A stretch of 64,000 nucleotides of DNA from Alkalicoccus chagannorensis DSM 18086 (GCF_000429725.1 NZ_AUCK01000006.1:62001-126000), one strand, 5' to 3'; counted from the first letter of the stretch, positions 50,304-59,507 are shown. A program made the numbers and translations. The notes: generated from the sequence alone by a model not told the origin.

Positions 50304-51911
50304 ATGGAAAAAGAACAACACGTGCAGCGGTTGGGTGTCGTCGCTGCGATGGTGATCCTGCTGGTGTACCTCGTGTATCAAACGGACGGGACGAATACTT
50401 CGTATCTGCAGCTGACTTACATACCGATCATTTTGTCGGCTTATTATTGGAACATCCGCGGCGGTGTGGCTGCCGGGTTGATCGCAGGCCTCGCCTTCGG
50501 ACCACTGATGCCGCTGAGCGTATCGGCAGAGGTGATGCAGCCGGTTGCGAACTGGGTGCTGCGCCTCGGGATTTTCACGTTCATTGGAGGATTCACCGGC
50601 TATATTTTCTCCTTGATGCACCGCAGAAAAAAGGACGCGCTGCACAAGAGCTATAAGAATCCTTTCACCGGCGTGTACAATACAAAAAAACTATTTGAAC
50701 ACCTGGAGGAGCGCATTGCGAGCAAGACATCCTTCGACCTCGTATCGATCAAACTGAACAACATCGACGACATCGAGAAGTACGTGCACCGGACGATCCG
50801 CACGAAAGTTGTGACACAGATCATCGGTGACTTGACGGATCGGTTCGGGGAAGGGACGGTCTACTCCTACGGGGTGGATGAACTGATTGTCGTCACGGAG
50901 CCGGCATGCAAGCGGGAGCTGGAAGAGCTTTTGCAGCAGTATGAGCATCCGGTGCAGCTGGACGGATTCCAGTTCATGGTGTCCTTGAAAATCGGCATCT
51001 ATCCATTCGAAGGAAAGGACGAACATCCGGAAGAAGTCTACAACAAAGTCCGGATCGCCCACGAACAGGGCGGACCGCAGCAGTCGGGGCTCTACTACTA
51101 CAATGAGTATCTGGCCGAACAGCGCCGGGAGATGCAGGAGATTACCGGCGGGCTGATGGAAGCCATTCGCCGCCGGGAATTTTTCCTCGTCTATCAGCCG
51201 AAAATTGATTTGAAGCAGAACAAGGTTACGGGAGCAGAAGTGCTCATCCGCTGGGACCGCGGGGACAAAAAGTTTGTCGCGCCGAACGTGTTCATCGAAG
51301 TAGCCGAACAGACGGGATTTATTGATGACATCACCAAGTTTGTCCTCGACGGAGCCACGCAGCAGATCATGGAGTGGCAGGAGCGGGGAATCGAAGTGGA
51401 GTGCGGCATCAACATGACCGCGAAGGAGCTGGCGAATGTCCATTTTGCGAACTGGGTGGAGTGGATCTTCACGGAAAAGCGGATCGGCGGTTCCAGTGTG
51501 GAAATCGAGATCACGGAGCGGGTTTTCTCGGATAAGAATCAGGAGCTGCTCCAGTCGCTGGAAGGATTCCAGCATAAAGGCTTCAAAGTCTCGATTGATG
51601 ACTTCGGCACCGGTTACAACTCGCTCATGACCATCGGGGAAATCCCCTTCGATATTTTGAAGATTGATAAGTACTTTATCGACCGCCTGGAGCAGAAAGA
51701 AATCTACGAAATGACGAAAAACATCATCCGCTTTGCCCACCAGACGGATAAAACCGTCGTGGCTGAAGGAGTGGAACACGAGGCGCAGCTGGACGTGCTT
51801 CGCAGCATGGGGTGCGATCAGGTGCAGGGCTATGTCTACAGCCGGCCGCTGCCGGCTGCGGAATTCGAAGCGTTCTACCACGCCTGGTCAGGGGAGCAGA
51901 CCGTGAGCTGA
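50304..51911 (+). CDS. Cyclic-di-GMP phosphodiesterase, membrane GGDEF-EAL protein
   Basis: ATG 50304 follows TTGGGGGAGTGG; the longer frame to 50160 is AT-rich leader. Residues about 8-110 hold four membrane spans. A GGDEF domain (about 120-270) has the signature changed to YGVDEL, so it is probably not a cyclase. The EAL domain (about 285-525) keeps EVLIRW, the Asn in INMTAKEL, EITERV, DDFGTGYNSL, KIDKYFID and EGVEHEAQ, so it should cut c-di-GMP. It likely lowers c-di-GMP at the membrane, perhaps with GTP-binding control by the degenerate domain. Confidence 0.92.
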   Translation: MEKEQHVQRLGVVAAMVILLVYLVYQTDGTNTSYLQLTYIPIILSAYYWNIRGGVAAGLIAGLAFGPLMPLSVSAEVMQPVANWVLRLGIFTFIGGFTGYIFSLMHRRKKDALHKSYKNPFTGVYNTKKLFEHLEERIASKTSFDLVSIKLNNIDDIEKYVHRTIRTKVVTQIIGDLTDRFGEGTVYSYGVDELIVVTEPACKRELEELLQQYEHPVQLDGFQFMVSLKIGIYPFEGKDEHPEEVYNKVRIAHEQGGPQQSGLYYYNEYLAEQRREMQEITGGLMEAIRRREFFLVYQPKIDLKQNKVTGAEVLIRWDRGDKKFVAPNVFIEVAEQTGFIDDITKFVLDGATQQIMEWQERGIEVECGINMTAKELANVHFANWVEWIFTEKRIGGSSVEIEITERVFSDKNQELLQSLEGFQHKGFKVSIDDFGTGYNSLMTIGEIPFDILKIDKYFIDRLEQKEIYEMTKNIIRFAHQTDKTVVAEGVEHEAQLDVLRSMGCDQVQGYVYSRPLPAAEFEAFYHAWSGEQTVS

Positions 51912-51959
51912 GCGGCAGAAATCTCCGCTCACGAAGGCCGGAATCAGGCGTTGGAAACG

Positions 51960-51998
51960 AACGAAAGGCTGTCAGACACTCGTCTGACAGCCTTTCGT
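51960..51998 (+). terminator. Terminator of the GGDEF-EAL gene
   Basis: CGAAAGGCTGTCAGAC pairs with GTCTGACAGCCTTTCG, a 16-bp perfect stem, though the T-run after it is short. Confidence 0.75.
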
Positions 51999-52136
51999 GC
52001 TTGCAGTGGGAATCATGGAGAAGGCGTTGGATGCCATGCTGGGAGGCACCTTCGTGAAAGGTCCGACGAGACATGTTCCAGCTGTTTCCGTCTTACCTTC
52101 GGAGACGGCCTGTACGATGATTCCACTTGAAAAGAA

Positions 52137-52907
52137 TCAATATTTTGCCGACTGACCGCCGTCGATTGTGATGACGGAGGCGTTGATAAACGTGGATTCA
52201 TCTGAAAGCAGGTAGCAGACGAGGCTGCCGACTTCCTCCGGCTTTCCGAATCGTTTGGACGGGTTGGCCTGAACGAAATCCTCGCCGAACGTTTCCCAGT
52301 CATCGCCGGCCATCTGCTTCAGGGAGCCTTTGACCATGTCCGTCATGATCGCGCCCGGTGCAATCGCGTTGATGCGAACACCGAACTCTCCGTATTCCAC
52401 GCCGGAGTTGCGGGTCAGGCCGATGACGCCGTGTTTACTCGCGGCGTAGCCGGACTGACTGCCGACGCCGCGGATACCGCCGACGGAGGCCGCGTTCACG
52501 ATCGAACCGAACCCTTGTTTTTTCATTTCAGCAAGCACGTATTTCATGCCGAAAAAGACGCCGTTCATGTTTACGTCGACGACTTTGGCGAATTCTTCGC
52601 TGCTGTAGTCTTCGGTTAAATTTTGTTTTCCTTCGATGCCGGCGTTGTTGAAGAAGCCGTCAATCTGTCCGAACCGCTCTACCGCATCTGCTACAAACGC
52701 TTTGACTTCCTTTTCATTTGTGACGTTGGCGACGACGGTCTCCACGTCGGTATTTGTGAGCTCCTGACGCACTTCCTCCAGCTTCTCTTTGTTCATGTCG
52801 ACGAGAAACAGTTTCGCCCCTTCTGCAGCCGCTTTCTGAGCAGCTGCATGCCCGAGTCCGGATGCCCCTCCGGTAATGAGAATCACTTTGTCCTGTAAAC
52901 GTGCCAT
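52137..52907 (-). CDS. Short-chain dehydrogenase/reductase
   Basis: ATG 52907 follows AAAAGGAGGAG. The 256-aa classical SDR has TGGASGLG, NNAG, the catalytic Ser (NAAS), YAASK and PGAI. It resembles glucose or 3-oxoacyl-type dehydrogenases; substrate unknown. It is divergent from the TetR gene at 53048 and is the likely target of that regulator. Confidence 0.9.
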   Translation of the reverse strand: MARLQDKVILITGGASGLGHAAAQKAAAEGAKLFLVDMNKEKLEEVRQELTNTDVETVVANVTNEKEVKAFVADAVERFGQIDGFFNNAGIEGKQNLTEDYSSEEFAKVVDVNMNGVFFGMKYVLAEMKKQGFGSIVNAASVGGIRGVGSQSGYAASKHGVIGLTRNSGVEYGEFGVRINAIAPGAIMTDMVKGSLKQMAGDDWETFGEDFVQANPSKRFGKPEEVGSLVCYLLSDESTFINASVITIDGGQSAKY

Positions 52908-53047
52908 GCAGAACTCCTCCTTTTGAAGTATAATGATGGTACTACTTTCAGTATATAGAGGAACGCAGTCCAGAACGATGAAACGGCTTACATGCTTGTC
53001 GAGGAAATCGACACTTCCGGACAATCTGTCGATAAGGAGGCGCGCGT

Positions 53048-53653
53048 ATGACGAATCAAACCGAGAGGACGAAACGGCATTTAAAAGAGGCACTGATCGA
53101 GGCGGTGCACGACCGCGGCTGGAGCCGTGTGACGGTGAACAAGATCGTAGAAGAGGCCGGCTACCACCGGGCGACCTTTTATCAGTACTATCACAGCCGT
53201 CAGGAGATTGCAGATGAACTGCGAAACGACATCCGCACCCAGGTTCAGGAGACGACCGTCAACCGCTATACGCTCGGCGCAGCGATCGAGTCAGGGGAAA
53301 TGCATGCGGGGTCGTTTGAGCTGATGCATTTCATTTACGAAAAGAGGCGCTGGTTCGAGCTCTACACCGTGTCCGATACGCTGCCGGGCATCCAGCACGA
53401 CCTGCCGGAAGCGATCGCAGAGGTGCTGGAGCAGATGTTCATCCTCGCCCCGCACCATCATGCCGACTTGAACACAGCGATGTACCGGCGCTACATTGCC
53501 CACGGTACAGCTGGTCTCGTGTATGACTGGATTAACGACGGATTCGACAAGGACTCCGATACGATGACCCTTGAGCTGATCCGGATTCTGCGCTCGTTTG
53601 CCAAAGGGTTCGTCATTGAAAAGGCAGAACCAGAGTCGAAGAGGAGAGGGTAG
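53048..53653 (+). CDS. TetR/AcrR-family regulator
   Basis: ATG 53048 follows GATAAGGAGGCGCG. The 201-aa protein has the TetR DNA-binding helices at about residues 5-50 (TKRHLKEALIEAVHDRGWSRVTVNKIVEEAGYHRATFYQYYHSRQEI), of the YfiR/DhaS-like type. It is followed after 1 bp by a nucleoside hydrolase gene and is divergent from an SDR gene, both probably under its control. Confidence 0.9.
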   Translation: MTNQTERTKRHLKEALIEAVHDRGWSRVTVNKIVEEAGYHRATFYQYYHSRQEIADELRNDIRTQVQETTVNRYTLGAAIESGEMHAGSFELMHFIYEKRRWFELYTVSDTLPGIQHDLPEAIAEVLEQMFILAPHHHADLNTAMYRRYIAHGTAGLVYDWINDGFDKDSDTMTLELIRILRSFAKGFVIEKAEPESKRRG

Positions 53654-53654
53654 G

Positions 53655-54596
53655 ATGAAGAAAGTCATGTTGGATGTGGATACAGGGGTGGATGACGCAC
53701 TTGCCATCCTGTACGGACTGGAGAGCGGAGAGCTGGATGTTCAAGGGATTACGACCGTCTGTGGCAACGTGCCGCTGGAGATGGTCGTCTCCAACACGAA
53801 GCGCGTGCTCACTCATATGGGCCGCACCGACATTCCCGTCGTCCCCGGTGCCCAGCGGCCGCTGCTGCGGGAAGCAGAGCATGAGTACAAGGTGCACGGG
53901 GCAGATGGGATCGGCGGCGCCATCCCGGACGTTCAGGCGGAAGGGGTGTGGCCGTATGACGACCGCTTTGCTCCGGATTTTATCATAGAACAGGCATCGC
54001 GCCACCGCGGGGAGCTGACGCTCATCCTGGTCGGACCGCTCACCAACTTCGCCCTCGCCCTGCGCCGGGAACCTCGTGTGGCGGAGTGGCTGAAAGAAGT
54101 CGTCATCATGGGCGGTCTCGTCTCGGAAGCCGGCCGCGGCAACAAGCTGCCGAACGCCGAATTCAACATTTATGCAGATGCCGAAGCCGCCTTGATCGTC
54201 TTCCACTCCGGGGCTGACATCACCCTCGTCAGCCTGGACGTGACGCTGCAGACTTACTTGACGATGGAACACATCGAGCAGCTGGAAGGAACGGCGTATT
54301 ACAACTTCGTCCGCGAAAGCACCGGCGTGTTCCGCGAGTTCAGCCGGGATCTTTTCGGTACGGACGGCTGCGCGCTGCATGATCCGCTGACGGTCGGTTA
54401 TGTGCTCGATCCGACGCTGCTTCAGACCGAGCGTCACTATGTCACCGTGGAGACCGTCAGTCCGCTCAGCTACGGTCAGACGATCTGCGACTTCCGCGGC
54501 CTTTGGAAAGAAGCCCCGAATGTCCGTGTCTGTCTCGGGGTGGAAGCGGACCGGTTTTTAGCCCATTTTATCGAGACGCTGCGAGGCAAAGCGTAA
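53655..54596 (+). CDS. Nucleoside hydrolase (IunH/RihB-type)
   Basis: ATG 53655 is 1 bp after the TetR stop, behind GAGGAGAGGG. The 313-aa protein has the calcium-binding start DVDTGVDDALAI, the GNVPLE segment, VHGADGIGG, and the C-terminal TDGCALHDPLTV. It splits ribonucleosides into base and ribose for purine or pyrimidine salvage. Coupled to TetR, which suggests induction by a nucleoside. Confidence 0.93.
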   Translation: MKKVMLDVDTGVDDALAILYGLESGELDVQGITTVCGNVPLEMVVSNTKRVLTHMGRTDIPVVPGAQRPLLREAEHEYKVHGADGIGGAIPDVQAEGVWPYDDRFAPDFIIEQASRHRGELTLILVGPLTNFALALRREPRVAEWLKEVVIMGGLVSEAGRGNKLPNAEFNIYADAEAALIVFHSGADITLVSLDVTLQTYLTMEHIEQLEGTAYYNFVRESTGVFREFSRDLFGTDGCALHDPLTVGYVLDPTLLQTERHYVTVETVSPLSYGQTICDFRGLWKEAPNVRVCLGVEADRFLAHFIETLRGKA

Positions 54597-54818
54597 GAAA
54601 GGCTTGAACATCATCCATCCGAGCGGGGAATTCAAATGAACGCCGCCCGCTTTCTCCCCACCGCCCGCCGTTGAAAGTCGGGCGGTGTTTGGAGTGGAGA
54701 GGCAGCGTGTTTATTGTGAATAATTGAGCAAGGTGGGAAAGGGGTTTCCGGAAAAAAGAGTGAGGACCTCAGCAGCGGGGAGAGGAGAGCCCGGAATTTT
54801 CTTCGTTTTGGCGCCGGG
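54597..54818. other. Spacer after nucleoside hydrolase gene
   Basis: ACCGCCCGCC near 54661 and GGCGGGCGGTG near 54681 form a hairpin-like inverted pair, then GC-rich DNA to the repeat array. No gene seen. Confidence 0.4.
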
Positions 54819-55005
54819 CGGTCATTCAGGTAGACTCTTCGGTCGTACCGACGCCGGGAGCGGACGGAAGGAGGGACGGAGCGGTCTTTCAGACGAGAAA
54901 AACGGACGTACCGGCGCTGGGCGGTCACTCAGGAGGGGAGCTCGGTCACTCAGTGGACGGGAGTGGACATTCAGCGGACCAAAGCGGCGCTTCGCGGTCT
55001 GCTGC
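54819..55005. repeat. Nine-unit 21-bp tandem array B
   Basis: Units start at 54819, 54840, 54861, 54882, 54903, 54922, 54943, 54964 and 54985. The fifth is 19 bp. This is the same geometry as array A at 45146, although individual units differ. Cores read CGGTCATTCAG, CGGTCACTCAG and similar. Confidence 0.85.
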
Positions 55006-55077
55006 ACATTTCCCGGCCAGCTGCCATGACTGCCCGCTTGCCGGAAGCCTGCTGATCGATTCTCGACAAACGAAAAA

Positions 55078-55118
55078 CATGGCGCCGGAAGGAAGAGTCC
55101 TTCCGACGCCATGTCGGG
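55078..55118. terminator. Bidirectional hairpin before the beta-propeller gene end
   Basis: CATGGCGCCGGAAGGA and TCCTTCCGACGCCATG pair with one mismatch around AGAG. Confidence 0.7.
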
Positions 55119-55137
55119 GAATACGATGTTTGCCTTA

Positions 55138-56397
55138 TCAGGCGGAATACGCTTTTTTCGGGCGGCCGATCAAGAGGGCTCCGCCAAGGCCGGCTGCTGC
55201 CAGGCCGATCCAGATGGAGAGCGGCAGGCCGGCTGCCGTATCCGGCAGTTCTTCGCCTGCGGCTTCAAACTGATAGTCGTCGTACGTCTGGCTGCCGGCA
55301 TCCAGCACGCGGATGTCGATGCCGTGCGGATCCGTACCGTCGATGCCGCTGAAGTCGATCGTGTCCGCGACTTCCAGTGTTTCCACATCAATGATGGAGA
55401 TGCCCGGCGTGTTCCCGGCCATGTCGTGGGTGCCGGTCGCCGGATCCGGTCCGCGCATACTCACGTAAAAGTATTTGTTATCCGGAGACGTCACGGCGAG
55501 GTCCGGCGCTTCGCCGATGTAGTCCTGCTCGGCGACGATGTCTTTCGTTTCGGTATCAATGACCGTCAGGCTGTCGGAGGCACGGTGGACGGTGTAGAGG
55601 TACTGGCCGTCTGTCGTGAAGTATTTGCCGTGGGTGTCGAGCCCGCCCGCGTCCGCTTTATGTGTCATTTCATCTGTTTCTGTGTCGAACGTGTAGAAAT
55701 AGCCGTCATCGTTCGAGCCGGAGTTCGCATACATTTCTGATCCGTCCGGGGACAGCAGTGTGCCACAGCCGTGCGGGTGGACGTCGTTTTGGTCGAACTG
55801 CTCGATCACCTCGAGCTCGTCGGTGTCGACAACAACGAGGCCGCCGCCGCCGATGGTGACGTATGCTTTCGATCCGTCAGCGTTAAAATCAAGGCAGATC
55901 GGCCGGTGGTCCGGGAATTCATCTTCATTCTGAAGAGATTCCACTTCCGTCAAATCCAGCTCCTGCACGACATCATAGTCGCCGTTTTCGTGATCCAGAG
56001 AAATTTGGGAGAGGCTTTCTCCCGGCGTGTTGGCGACGAGCACCGTTTCATTGTTCGGATTCGGCACGGCCGCGTGTGCGCCCTCATCCGTTTCAATCGT
56101 GCCGATGACCTCGCGGCTCTCGCCGTGGATGATCGAGACGGTGCCGCTGCCCATGTTTGCCGCGTAGGCATATTCATGCTGATCGTCGAAAAGCAGCATG
56201 TGCGGGTCTGCGCCGATGTCGTCAAAATCAATCGTGTCGATTTCCTCGTGCTGTTCGTTATAAATATGGATGTTGTCCGTCCCTTGGTCGGCGAGCCAGA
56301 CTTCGTAGGATGCATCCCGTTCCTCTTCTGCTGCTGCCGGAAGTGCTGCCCCAAACAGGAGAAGCCCGCCGAGCGTGCCTGCGGTCCATTTCTTCAT
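55138..56397 (-). CDS. Cell-wall-anchored YncE-like beta-propeller protein
   Basis: The 419-aa protein has a signal peptide (MKKWTAGTLGGLLLFGAALP AAAE), then about seven propeller blades with repeated patterns (AYAANMGSGTVSIIHGESREVIGTIETDEG, AYVTIGGGGLVVVDTDELEVIEQF, LYTVHRASDSLTVIDTETKDIVAE). It ends with the sortase signal LPDTA, a hydrophobic span and RPKKAYSA. LPxTA suits a class D-type sortase. The body is very acidic. Such propellers often bind cell surface partners or nucleotides; no substrate is known. AGGAGG precedes the ATG. Confidence 0.85.
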   Translation of the reverse strand: MKKWTAGTLGGLLLFGAALPAAAEEERDASYEVWLADQGTDNIHIYNEQHEEIDTIDFDDIGADPHMLLFDDQHEYAYAANMGSGTVSIIHGESREVIGTIETDEGAHAAVPNPNNETVLVANTPGESLSQISLDHENGDYDVVQELDLTEVESLQNEDEFPDHRPICLDFNADGSKAYVTIGGGGLVVVDTDELEVIEQFDQNDVHPHGCGTLLSPDGSEMYANSGSNDDGYFYTFDTETDEMTHKADAGGLDTHGKYFTTDGQYLYTVHRASDSLTVIDTETKDIVAEQDYIGEAPDLAVTSPDNKYFYVSMRGPDPATGTHDMAGNTPGISIIDVETLEVADTIDFSGIDGTDPHGIDIRVLDAGSQTYDDYQFEAAGEELPDTAAGLPLSIWIGLAAAGLGGALLIGRPKKAYSA

Positions 56398-56616
56398 GTA
56401 AAAATCCTCCTCGTGATCATCAATGTTGATAATCCTGATTAATTTAATATGTTATATAAAGATTAGCAGGGTCTCGTTCGATATTCAAGTCTTTTCGACA
56501 GAAAAAACCGAAAATTCGGCAGACGGTTCACTCCCGGCATATTTCATTCTGCTAGAGCCTGTGCTACAGTAGGCATATTCGTATTTCCAGCATTTGAAAA
56601 GCGGGGAGGGAGCGCG

Positions 56617-57114
56617 GTGCCTTATCAAATCCGCCTGATGCAGCAAGAGGACACTGCCGCGGTGCAGGAAGTAGCGGCGGTCACGTGGCATGACACTTAC
56701 GACGGCTTGATTCCGGAAGCAGCAAGGATCTCGTTTCTGAACGAGGGTTACAGTGACAGCATGCTGGCACGCCGGAGAGAAAAAAGCTTGTTTCTCGTGG
56801 CCGAGGAAGGTGGCACTGTCATTGGTTTCGCCAATTTCTCTTTCGTGAACCAGGAAGGGAAAGCCGGCCTCGGCGCCCTTTACATTCACCCGGACCATCA
56901 AGGCCGAGGTGTCGGCTCCGCGCTGCTGGAGGCGGGCAAAGCCGAACTGAAGGGGCTTCAGGAACTGTTCGTGGATGTGGAAAAAGACAACAGGAGCGGA
57001 CGCCGTTTCTATGAAGCAAAGGGGTTCCGTTTCCTACGGGAATTCGATGATCCGATTGACGGGTATCCGCTCATCTCGGTGGAGATGATGTGGACGCCGG
57101 ATCCTGCCGCATAA
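56617..57114 (+). CDS. GNAT acetyltransferase
   Basis: GTG 56617 follows GGGGAGGGAG. The 165-aa protein has GLGALYIHPDHQGRGVGSALLEAG with the Q/RxxGxG/A acetyl-CoA motif (HQGRGVGSA, about residues 92-100) and DNRSGRRFYEAKGFRFLREFDDPIDGYPL at the end. The last part resembles PhnO/YuaI types. It lies 90 bp before the flotillin gene. Confidence 0.88.
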   Translation: MPYQIRLMQQEDTAAVQEVAAVTWHDTYDGLIPEAARISFLNEGYSDSMLARRREKSLFLVAEEGGTVIGFANFSFVNQEGKAGLGALYIHPDHQGRGVGSALLEAGKAELKGLQELFVDVEKDNRSGRRFYEAKGFRFLREFDDPIDGYPLISVEMMWTPDPAA

Positions 57115-57204
57115 CATTTTCCTATAAGAAATGGGAACTTGACCGGAGGGACGCCCGTAGAAGAAGATGGCATGATATTACATAAGGGAAGGCTGTGACA
57201 GAAG

Positions 57205-58884
57205 ATGGGATTTATTTATGCAGCGATAGCGCTGGTCGTACTGCTGTTTGTTGTGGTGGGGTACTATATTTTCATGAAAATCCGCTACCGTACAGCACGT
57301 TCGAACGAAGCGCTGATTATTACCGGCCCGAATCTGGGCGATGAAACGAAGGAGTCGAACATCTTCAGTGATGAAGAAGGTCGTTCGATGAAGATTGTCC
57401 GTGGCGGCGGGGTGCTGCTCAAGCGTTTCCAGACGGCGACGCCGGTCAACTTGACTTCCTTCCAGCAGAAGCTGACGACGCCTCGCGTGTATACCGAAGG
57501 CGGCGTACCGATCATTGCGGACGCGGTGGTCATGGTGAAGGTGGCGGATGATCTGAAGGGGATCGCCAACTACGCCGAGCAGTTTCTCGGGAAGGACCAG
57601 GAAGAGATCGAAACCGAGATTTCGGAAGTACTGAACGGGAACCTGCGCGCGATTTTGAGTAAGATGTCCGTCGAGCAGATCAACGCCGATCGCGAAGGAT
57701 TTGCCGAGCAGGTGACGGAGGTGGCGCAGACGCAGCTGGACCGGATGGGTTTCAACATCACGGCGCTGGCACTGACGGACCTGCGTGATGCGGATGAGGA
57801 GAACGGCTACCTTGAGAACCTCGGCCGCCCGCAGATCGCCAAAGTACGAAAAGAAGCCGAAGTCGCCGAGGCGGAGAGCACTCGTGAAACGCGGATCAAC
57901 CAGGCGAAAACGGAAGAAGAAGCGAAGAAGAGCGAGTACGAGAGTGAGATTTCGACAGCCGAAGCACGGAAAGAAAAAGACATCCGTGCCGCGTCGATTA
58001 AAGAAGATACCGAGCGGGCACGTGCGAAATCCGAGCAGGCGTATGACCTGGAAAAAGCGGTGCTCGACCGGAAAGTAAAAGACGAAGAGCTCAATACACA
58101 GTTCATGGAGCGCGAGCGCTCCGTTCGACTTGAAGAAGAAGAGAACAAAGTGCGCCGTACGAAGCTCGATGCAGATTACCATGAAACCACGCGCAAAGCA
58201 GAAGCGAAGGCGAAATCGGACGAGATTTCGGCCGAGGCGAAGGCGAAAGCGTCCCGCATTGAGCAGGAAGCACGCGCGCAGGTACGCATCGAAGAAGGGC
58301 GCGCCGAAGCGGAAGTCACGCGGGAGCAGGGTAATGCCTCCGCTGACATCAAAGTCCGGGAAGGTCAGGCCGAAGCGCAGATCATCCGCGAAAAGGGTGA
58401 AGCCGAAGCCGAAGCACGTCGACTGCTCGCTGAGGCGATGGCCGAAAACGGCGAAGCCATCATCCGCGAGAAGCTCATCGAGATTCTGCCGCAGGTGGCA
58501 GCCGAGTTTGCGAAGCCACTCTCCAATATCGACTCTGTCAAAGTCATCGACAGCGGCAGCGGCGAGGGTATGAACACGATGGGCAGCAGTGTGGCCCGCA
58601 ACCTGATGGGCATGCAGGAGCCGGTCAAAGAAGCAACCGGCCTCGACATCGCCGGTCTCGTCAAAGATTTTGCCGGAAAAAATGCAGAAGAACTCAAGAG
58701 CAAGTTCGAGTCCTTCCAGCAGATGCAGGGAAGCTCCTCCACCGAAGACGAGCCAGAGACGGCTTCGGGACCAGCTGCTTCCACGCCGACTGCGGTCGCC
58801 GTGGAAGACAAGCCGGAAGCAGAGGCGCAGACGCCTGCCGGCGGGGAAGAAGAGAAAGAAAAGGAAGAGAACGAGAAAGAATAG
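57205..58884 (+). CDS. floT: Flotillin (SPFH/band 7) membrane microdomain scaffold
   Basis: The 559-aa protein begins with a membrane span (about residues 3-24, IYAAIALVVLLFVVVGYYIF), an SPFH domain (about 30-190), a long Glu/Ala/Arg coiled-coil (about 200-430) and a Gly/Pro/Glu-rich tail. This matches Bacillus FloT (YuaG, 509 aa) with an extended acidic tail. FloT organises lipid-ordered membrane regions. In Bacillus it usually follows the NfeD-like yuaF; no such gene is present here. Confidence 0.93.
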   Translation: MGFIYAAIALVVLLFVVVGYYIFMKIRYRTARSNEALIITGPNLGDETKESNIFSDEEGRSMKIVRGGGVLLKRFQTATPVNLTSFQQKLTTPRVYTEGGVPIIADAVVMVKVADDLKGIANYAEQFLGKDQEEIETEISEVLNGNLRAILSKMSVEQINADREGFAEQVTEVAQTQLDRMGFNITALALTDLRDADEENGYLENLGRPQIAKVRKEAEVAEAESTRETRINQAKTEEEAKKSEYESEISTAEARKEKDIRAASIKEDTERARAKSEQAYDLEKAVLDRKVKDEELNTQFMERERSVRLEEEENKVRRTKLDADYHETTRKAEAKAKSDEISAEAKAKASRIEQEARAQVRIEEGRAEAEVTREQGNASADIKVREGQAEAQIIREKGEAEAEARRLLAEAMAENGEAIIREKLIEILPQVAAEFAKPLSNIDSVKVIDSGSGEGMNTMGSSVARNLMGMQEPVKEATGLDIAGLVKDFAGKNAEELKSKFESFQQMQGSSSTEDEPETASGPAASTPTAVAVEDKPEAEAQTPAGGEEEKEKEENEKE

Positions 58885-58888
58885 AGCG

Positions 58889-58925
58889 AAGCCGCCCCAC
58901 CTATTTGTGGGGCGGTTCTTTTTGA
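58889..58925 (+). terminator. Flotillin gene terminator
   Basis: CCGCCCCACCT and the GGTGGGGCGG type complement GTGGGGCGG, then TTCTTTTTG. Confidence 0.75.
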
Positions 58926-58934
58926 TGGATAGGG

Positions 58935-58964
58935 ATGTATAAGTTTTCATACAAGGGGACGGCG
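58935..58964 (+). repeat. TATAAGTTNTCATACAAG element copy 2
   Basis: See 15133. ATGTATAAGTTTTCATACAA differs by one base from copy 1. It is followed by GGGGACGGCGGC, then a GTAGAACCTGTTCTTC dyad. The frame it opens (64 codons) has no ribosome binding site. Confidence 0.5.
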
Positions 58965-59131
58965 GCATCGTACGCTGCGCGGGAAGAACGTAGAACCTGT
59001 TCTTCCCTTGAAAAGCTTGCAGCGCTTCCGCACGCCGTTCCGACCAAAAGGCGCTTTGCGCTTTTGTTCATGGATAGGAATGGATGCTTTCTCTTCGAGA
59101 GTGACGCCTCAGGATATCGGTTGTTTTAGTG

Positions 59132-59240
59132 AAATGGCCGAATATAGCGGCGGCTCGGTCACAATGCAGATGAAATGGTCGAACATGGAGGCAGCTCGGT
59201 CACAATTCCAGTGAATTGTCCGGACTTGCGGCAACCGCCG
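59132..59240 (+). repeat. 109-bp direct repeat, copy 1
   Basis: From AAATGGCCGAATATAGCGGC to GGCAACCGCCG. It contains alternating 21- and 20-bp units, TGGNCGAANATNGNGGCNGC and CGGTCACAATNCNGNTGAA. The unit core CGGTCAC recalls the 21-bp arrays A and B. Confidence 0.8.
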
Positions 59241-59360
59241 CCGCCCCCGCGGGCAGCTGCTGAACCCCATCATCGAGTATCTGCGCGCTGCGCTTGCTTG
59301 CAGGTCCGGCAGGCGCCAGACGAAAAGCAAGCCGGAGGCGCCGCAGGAGGTGAATCAAGG

Positions 59361-59469
59361 AAATGGCCGAATATAGCGGCGGCTTGGTCACAATGCAGAT
59401 GAAATGGTCGAACATGGAGAGAGCTCGGTCACAATTCCAGTGAATTGTCCGGACTTGCGGCAACCGCCG
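59361..59469 (+). repeat. 109-bp direct repeat, copy 2
   Basis: Same length as copy 1 with only a few base differences (for example CTCGG to CTTGG). The 120-bp spacer between copies carries a different GC-rich sequence. Confidence 0.8.
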
Positions 59470-59507
59470 TCTCCCCCCAAGAGCAGCTGCGGCTTCCTTT
59501 ACGCAAA

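Noticed and set aside
56400-56460. Possible Fur box upstream of the beta-propeller gene
   Set aside because: ATTATCA-like stretches occur, but the 7-1-7 symmetry fails at several positions.
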